Below, piece by piece: positions 33,348-37,371 of a stretch of 37,371 bases of DNA (positions within the stretch are counted from its first letter, which is position 1; every line of letters starts with the position of its first letter). Position numbers and translations under genes: made by a program. The notes beneath the pieces are model-generated. The model was not told where the DNA came from, made no database searches, and saw only the letters and a list, made by a program, of their open reading frames with translations. The DNA comes from Winogradskyella sp. (GTDB lineage: Bacteria > Bacteroidota > Bacteroidia > Flavobacteriales > Flavobacteriaceae), in assembly GCA_028383925.1 (NCBI GenBank), contig JAOEWO010000024.1:1-37371 (forward strand), in the 5' to 3' direction.

Positions 33348-34901
33348 CTAAGAACAAGCTGCTTCTGCACAACGCTCACCATCCATAGCTGCTGAAACAA
33401 TACCTCCAGCATAGCCACCACCTTCACCACAAGGATATAAATTACTAATTTGTGGATGCTCTAAGGTGTCTGTTCTCGGAATATTTACAGGCGATGAGGT
33501 GCGAGATTCTACACCAATAATATTGGCTTCTTCGGTATAATAACCTTTCATTTTTTCGCCAAAAGCTTTAAACCCTTTACGCAAGGAGCCACCAATAAGT
33601 TTTGGTAATAAAGAGTGCATTGGTGATGACTTTAAACCTGGTTGATAAGAGGTTTCATTTAAGGTTGTAGAAAGTTTACCCTCAACAAAATCGGTAAGCC
33701 GTTGTGCAGGTGCAGTTTGGTTTCTGCCACCAGCTGTAAAAGCTAAACGTTCTAAGTCTTTTTGATATTCTAAAGCCTTTAAAGCACCAAAATGCTCGTA
33801 TTTATATAAATCTTTATCGGCATTAATTTCGGTAACGATACCAGAATTGGCAAATTTATTATTCCGTTTAGAAGGTGACATACCGTTTACCACGACTTCT
33901 CCATTTGCGGTAGCAGCGGGTACAATAAAACCACCAGGACACATACAGAACGAATAGACACCTCTGTCGTTAACCTGTTGCACTAAGCTATAGGCTGCAG
34001 CGGGTAGTAAATCGTCTCGTTGTTCACCTTTGCAATGGTATTGTATGCCATCAATAATTTCTTGTGGATGCTCTACACGAACACCCATAGCAAAAGATTT
34101 TGCTTTTAAGGCTACTTTTTTGTCGTTCAATAAATAAAAAATATCTCTGGCAGAATGGCCAGTAGCCAGAATTACTTTTTCAACAGCAAGTTCATTTCCA
34201 TTTTGAAGTTGAATAGCTGTGATTTTATTTTCCTTTAAAGTGAAGTCTGTAACTCTGGTTTCAAAATGAACTTCTCCACCATATTTTATAATATTCTCTC
34301 TAATATTTTGCACAACTTTAGGCAATTTATTAGTGCCAATATGTGGATGTGCATCTATTAAAATTTGTTCTGTTGCTCCATGATACACTAAGTTTTCGAA
34401 AATACGACGTACATCTCCACGCTTTAAGCTTCTGGTATAAAGTTTACCATCACTGTAAGTACCTGCGCCACCTTCACCAAAACAATAGTTAGAATCTTCA
34501 TTGACGTGATGGTCTTGGTTAATGGCTTTTAAGTCGCGACGACGGTCTCTTACGTTTCTGCCTCGCTCTAACACTATGGGTTTAAAACCTAGCTCTATGC
34601 AGCGTAATGCAGCCCACATTCCGGCTGGTCCAAAACCAATAATATGAATAGGTTTTGCGTTAGATACGTCTTTATAATCAAAAGTATACGCTGATGTTTC
34701 TGGTACGGGTTCGTTAATGTAAACATCAACTTTATAGTTAAACATAATGTTACGCTTACGCGCATCAATAGATTTTCTTAGAATTTTAATTCCAGTAATT
34801 TCAGAAGCTTCCATACCTAAGTCGTGCGCAGCCTTATTAAGCAGTCCGTCAGGTTTTCCTTCTTGATGTAAATTGATACGTAGTTGTAAGGATTTAATCA
34901 T
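33348..34901 (-). CDS. FAD-dependent oxidoreductase (COG2509-type)
   Basis: The 517-residue protein has an N-terminal alpha/beta extension (about 1-75) before a Rossmann FAD-binding motif IIGFGPAGMWAA (G89-G94). VLERGRNVRDRRRD, FGEGGAGTYSDGKLYTR, ATGHSARDIF and the C-terminal YPCGEGGGYAGGIVSAAMDG follow. These are the marks of the uncharacterised NAD(P)/FAD-dependent dehydrogenase family (COG2509) common in Bacteroidota. The substrate is not known. A 109-bp gap separates it from fabD, so it may be a separate unit. No signal peptide; cytosolic. Confidence 0.87.
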   Translation of the reverse strand: MIKSLQLRINLHQEGKPDGLLNKAAHDLGMEASEITGIKILRKSIDARKRNIMFNYKVDVYINEPVPETSAYTFDYKDVSNAKPIHIIGFGPAGMWAALRCIELGFKPIVLERGRNVRDRRRDLKAINQDHHVNEDSNYCFGEGGAGTYSDGKLYTRSLKRGDVRRIFENLVYHGATEQILIDAHPHIGTNKLPKVVQNIRENIIKYGGEVHFETRVTDFTLKENKITAIQLQNGNELAVEKVILATGHSARDIFYLLNDKKVALKAKSFAMGVRVEHPQEIIDGIQYHCKGEQRDDLLPAAAYSLVQQVNDRGVYSFCMCPGGFIVPAATANGEVVVNGMSPSKRNNKFANSGIVTEINADKDLYKYEHFGALKALEYQKDLERLAFTAGGRNQTAPAQRLTDFVEGKLSTTLNETSYQPGLKSSPMHSLLPKLIGGSLRKGFKAFGEKMKGYYTEEANIIGVESRTSSPVNIPRTDTLEHPQISNLYPCGEGGGYAGGIVSAAMDGERCAEAACS

Positions 34902-34927
34902 GCTGTAAAATTAGTAATTAATAAAAC

Positions 34928-34965
34928 AAAAACACCCTAGCTAAATAAATAGATAAGGTGTTTTT
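34928..34965 (-). terminator. Probable terminator for - strand
   Basis: AAAAACACC (34928-34936) pairs with GGTGTTTTT (34957-34965) across a 20-nt loop. Read on the - strand it ends in TTTTTGTTTTAT. It would end transcripts from the decayed gene at 35177-36092. The rest of 34902-35176 shows nothing clear. Confidence 0.5.
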
Positions 34966-35176
34966 ATGCAAAAAATATATTCTACTGTTTGTGACTTAGG
35001 GTGGCTTAAATTTTTTTATTGGAATTGTATTGAGAAGTTTAGAATAGTTCTCTATACAAAATTGCACAAAATAAAATTTACTCTAACTGACGTAAATTAA
35101 TTGTACAGGCGCAAATTTTTAATATTATCCTTGTTTAGATGGTAACAAAAGTGAAACGGTTTATAGAGTTATTATT

Positions 35177-36092
35177 TTACTTTGAAAATATAACTTCTAC
35201 ACGTCGATTTTTATAAGAATCTTCACTTATTGGTTGTCTTTCTCCCATACCTTTAGTCGTGACTCTATTGGCTTTAATTCCTGATTTAATAAGATAGTCT
35301 CTTACAGATTTTGCTCTCTCTGAAGATAATTTATTGTTGTAGAGTTTTGTGCCTGTTCTATCCGTGTGACCAACGATGATAATATTTATTTCTGTATCAT
35401 TTTTGAGTGTGTTAAGAATTTTATCTAACAATAAAAAAGAATTATCACCTGTTATGTTACTCGAAGCGGTTTCAAATTGAATAGAAAAATTAGAAGAAAG
35501 TGCCTCTTTTAGATGTTTTAACTCATCCTCAAGTTTTGGTTTGTTACCAGTACTTCTTAAAGAGTTAGCTTCTAAAAATATTGCAGAATCATACAATTGG
35601 TCACCAACATCACTTATTCCTAATTTAAAATGATATATTGTGTTGGGGATTACTTTCGTTTTAGCAACTAAAACTGTTGTAAAACCATCGTATTGAAAGG
35701 TTTGGGAGAGTTCTAATTTTGATTTCCATTTAAGAGTGCAATATTTTCTGATGTTTGTGTTTCTGTATTTGTTACTAAAAAAATGAACGCATCATTTACA
35801 TTTTTCAATATATATATTCAGGATATTCTTCTGAGGCAAAACAAAATCTAAATTGTATTTCGTCGGTTGTAGAACTAAGATCAAATTCAAACAAAGCAGT
35901 ATCATAACAGCCTTTGTGTTCCGCAATCACATTAATATCTTTATCGCTTAAAAAGTTTATTTTAGAACTTTTTTTTGAGTCATCATTTGGGCCTATTGCA
36001 TCTTTAGCACCAGATGTGTTAGAAACTTTTAGTTGCGCATAATTTATATTAGTATATATAAGTAGTAACCCAATAAAGATGTTTCTATTCAT
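35177..36092 (-). pseudogene. Decayed choice-of-anchor-L / OmpA-family protein gene
   Basis: The 5' part (36092-35805) encodes a signal peptide and the start of a choice-of-anchor-L domain (YDTALFEFDL, CFASEEYPEYI) and then hits a stop. The domain resumes in another frame (NDAFIFLVTNTETQ, about 35796-35718), stops again, and continues in a third frame (TFQYDGFTTVLVAK...YDSAIFLEANS) that runs into a complete OmpA-like domain (IIIVGHTDRTG, SSERAKSVRDYL, NRVTTKGMGERQP). The first shift lies in an ATATATAT tract near 35810-35820. The N-terminal half also seems shorter than intact family members (KVSNT runs straight into SGAKDAIGPN), suggesting an in-frame deletion. An isolated product from the OmpA part (35596-35177, 139 residues) could still be made but would lack a signal peptide. 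Confidence 0.8.
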
Positions 36093-36100
36093 ACAAAAAT

Positions 36101-37021
36101 CTAATTCTTTAAATACGTAATAAACGAAAAAGCATGTGCATGTTTTTCGTCTACATTGTGAGTTGTTCTATTTATTTCTTGCCACTTGGTGTTATCTATT
36201 TCTGGAAAAAATGTGTCTGCATTTTCAAAAATAGCATGTACACGAGTAATTTCTAATTTATCTACTAATGCCAGGGCTTGTTTGTAAATTTCACCACCAC
36301 CTATTATAAATGGTTGATTATCGCTTTTTGCAGCATCAATAGCATCTGCTAATGAGTTAACAACAATAACACCACTAGGTACTTTATAATCGGTTTGCCT
36401 TGTTATTACAATATGGGTTCTGTTTGGTAATGGTTTAGGGAAACTTTCAAAGGTCTTACGCCCCATAATAATATGGTGACCGTTTGTTAATGATTTAAAG
36501 CGTTTTAAATCATTACTTAAATGCCAAATAAGATCATTGTCTTTGCCAATGGCATTGTTTTCTCCAGCTGCAACAATTAATGTTAATTCACTACTTGGTT
36601 TTTTTACCAAAGTTTTAGCCTCACTGTAGGCTTGAGATTGTGCCATTTTTGTTTCTTCTTTAATAAAGTTGTCTTTGAGTGTGTTAATGCGGTTTTGTTG
36701 CTTATTTACTAGCTTTTCTAATTGTTGTTTTTCCCAATCTTTACCCATAAATTTATTAGTGATAAAAACATTTATAAAATGATAAATAAACAAAAATAAC
36801 CAAGCTACAATAGCGTAAACAAACCAATCAATTTCTGCAATTTTAAAATTTTCACCAATACCTAAAACCGTATTAGCTAAGATTAAAAATACAGCACCAA
36901 TTAAAAAGATTACAAAATGAATGTACAAACGCTTCTTTTGCTTAATGCGTTTTTGAGCATTTTCTATGAGTTCTAATTGCGCTTTATCTATGGTTGTAAC
37001 TTGTTTTTTTTTGCCGAACAT
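36101..37021 (-). CDS. Dihydrofolate reductase with N-terminal 2TM membrane domain
   Basis: In this 306-residue product residues about 33-55 and 66-88 are two membrane helices in a 2TM-type domain (IKQKKRLYIHFVIFLIG, WLFLFIYHFINVFITNKFMGK, both family-like). A charged, coiled-coil-like stretch follows (about 93-130). Residues about 146-306 are a complete dihydrofolate reductase: LTLIVAAGENNAIGKDNDLIWHL, seen as AAGENNAIG and LIWHLSNDLKRFK, then IIMGRKTFESFP, IGGGEIYKQAL and ITRVHA. It reduces dihydrofolate to tetrahydrofolate, serving thymidylate synthesis, and it lies next to thyA (27 bp). The usual DHFR begins at the LTLIVAA strand, so the anchor is an added domain and not a mis-chosen start: the frame is continuous with no stop. 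Confidence 0.88.
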   Translation of the reverse strand: MFGKKKQVTTIDKAQLELIENAQKRIKQKKRLYIHFVIFLIGAVFLILANTVLGIGENFKIAEIDWFVYAIVAWLFLFIYHFINVFITNKFMGKDWEKQQLEKLVNKQQNRINTLKDNFIKEETKMAQSQAYSEAKTLVKKPSSELTLIVAAGENNAIGKDNDLIWHLSNDLKRFKSLTNGHHIIMGRKTFESFPKPLPNRTHIVITRQTDYKVPSGVIVVNSLADAIDAAKSDNQPFIIGGGEIYKQALALVDKLEITRVHAIFENADTFFPEIDNTKWQEINRTTHNVDEKHAHAFSFITYLKN

Positions 37022-37047
37022 AATACTAGGGTTTTATTGTCAGAAAA

Positions 37048-37371
37048 TTATACTGCAACTGCACCTTTTATATGCGGATGCGGATTGTAATCTACAAGTG
37101 TAAAATCCTCAAATTTAAAGTCTAAAATATCCTTAACTTCTGGGTTTATAACCATTTTTGGTAAAGGTCTAATTGCTCTAGATAATTGCAGTTCTAACTG
37201 TTCTTTGTGGTTGTTGTAAATATGAGCATCACCAAATGTGTGAATAAAGTCACCAGCTTCAAACCCACAAACCTGAGCCATCATCATAGTAAATAAGGCA
37301 TAAGAGGCAATGTTAAATGGAACGCCTAAAAAGATATCTGCACTACGTTGATAGAGTTGACAAGATAATTT
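37048..37371 (-). CDS. thyA: Thymidylate synthase, C-terminal part (5' end off window)
   Basis: The - strand frame is open to the right edge. The visible 107 residues begin [20 protein letters not shown], directly after where the active-site PCH motif of ThyA would lie, and continue [32 protein letters not shown], which holds the dUMP/folate-binding His and Tyr, to the C-terminal [10 protein letters not shown]. It methylates dUMP to dTMP using methylenetetrahydrofolate. The downstream DHFR gene regenerates the folate. The terminal valine expected of the family is present. Confidence 0.96.
   Translation of the reverse strand, partial: KLSCQLYQRSADIFLGVPFNIASYALFTMMMAQVCGFEAGDFIHTFGDAHIYNNHKEQLELQLSRAIRPLPKMVINPEVKDILDFKFEDFTLVDYNPHPHIKGAVAV

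Overview
The window looks like a chromosomal segment of a marine flavobacterium (Bacteroidota, Flavobacteriaceae). The DNA is AT-rich and the genes lack Shine-Dalgarno sites. There are many Cys-anchored lipoproteins, a type IX secretion (T9SS) C-terminal tail, FG-GAP/ASPIC lipoproteins and a polysaccharide utilisation locus (PUL). I cannot name a genus from the sequence alone.

About 1-24.7 kb is one PUL whose enzymes point to laminarin, the beta-1,3-glucan with beta-1,6 branches of brown algae and diatoms. It falls into blocks. (a) 1-3037: two PKD/Ig-like surface lipoproteins, probably the tail of a SusC/SusD operon lying off the left edge, closed by a strong terminator. (b) 3324-9623: a clan GH-A hydrolase fused to an outer-membrane beta-barrel, a multidomain binding lipoprotein, a GH16 endo-glucanase lipoprotein and a PKD-CBM lipoprotein, closed by a hairpin. 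(c) 9739-19260: a cytosolic GH149-type beta-1,3-oligoglucan phosphorylase, a GH17 lipoprotein, a GH30 lipoprotein, a sugar transporter fused to a GH17 domain, and a second GH17 without signal peptide. (d) 19333-22626: a large FG-GAP/ASPIC lipoprotein. (e) 22839-24725: a T9SS-secreted protein with two near-identical binding domains. No SusC, SusD, GH3 or regulator gene is inside the window.

The inferred flow is as follows. Surface lipoproteins with acidic residues after the lipid-Cys (binding proteins, GH16) capture and cut the polymer. Periplasmic lipoproteins without that signal (GH17, GH30) trim the backbone and remove beta-1,6 branches. A GPH-type permease imports oligosaccharides, and cytosolic GH17 domains together with the GH149 phosphorylase finish them to glucose and glucose-1-phosphate. 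Hydrolases are fused to a membrane pore or transporter at both membranes, which is the most unusual property of the locus.

24.8-27.0 kb holds an exported DUF255/YyaL-type thioredoxin-fold lipoprotein, ended by a terminator shared with a convergent Ala-rich lipoprotein gene. From 27 kb to the end the genes are mostly housekeeping or envelope: Kdo transferase (waaA), a DegT-family aminotransferase with a Cys cluster, galE, a conserved 63-residue small protein, lspA, fabD, an FAD-dependent oxidoreductase, a decayed choice-of-anchor-L/OmpA gene, a membrane-anchored dihydrofolate reductase, and the 3' part of thyA running off the right edge. No tRNA, rRNA, CRISPR array, transposase or integrase was seen.
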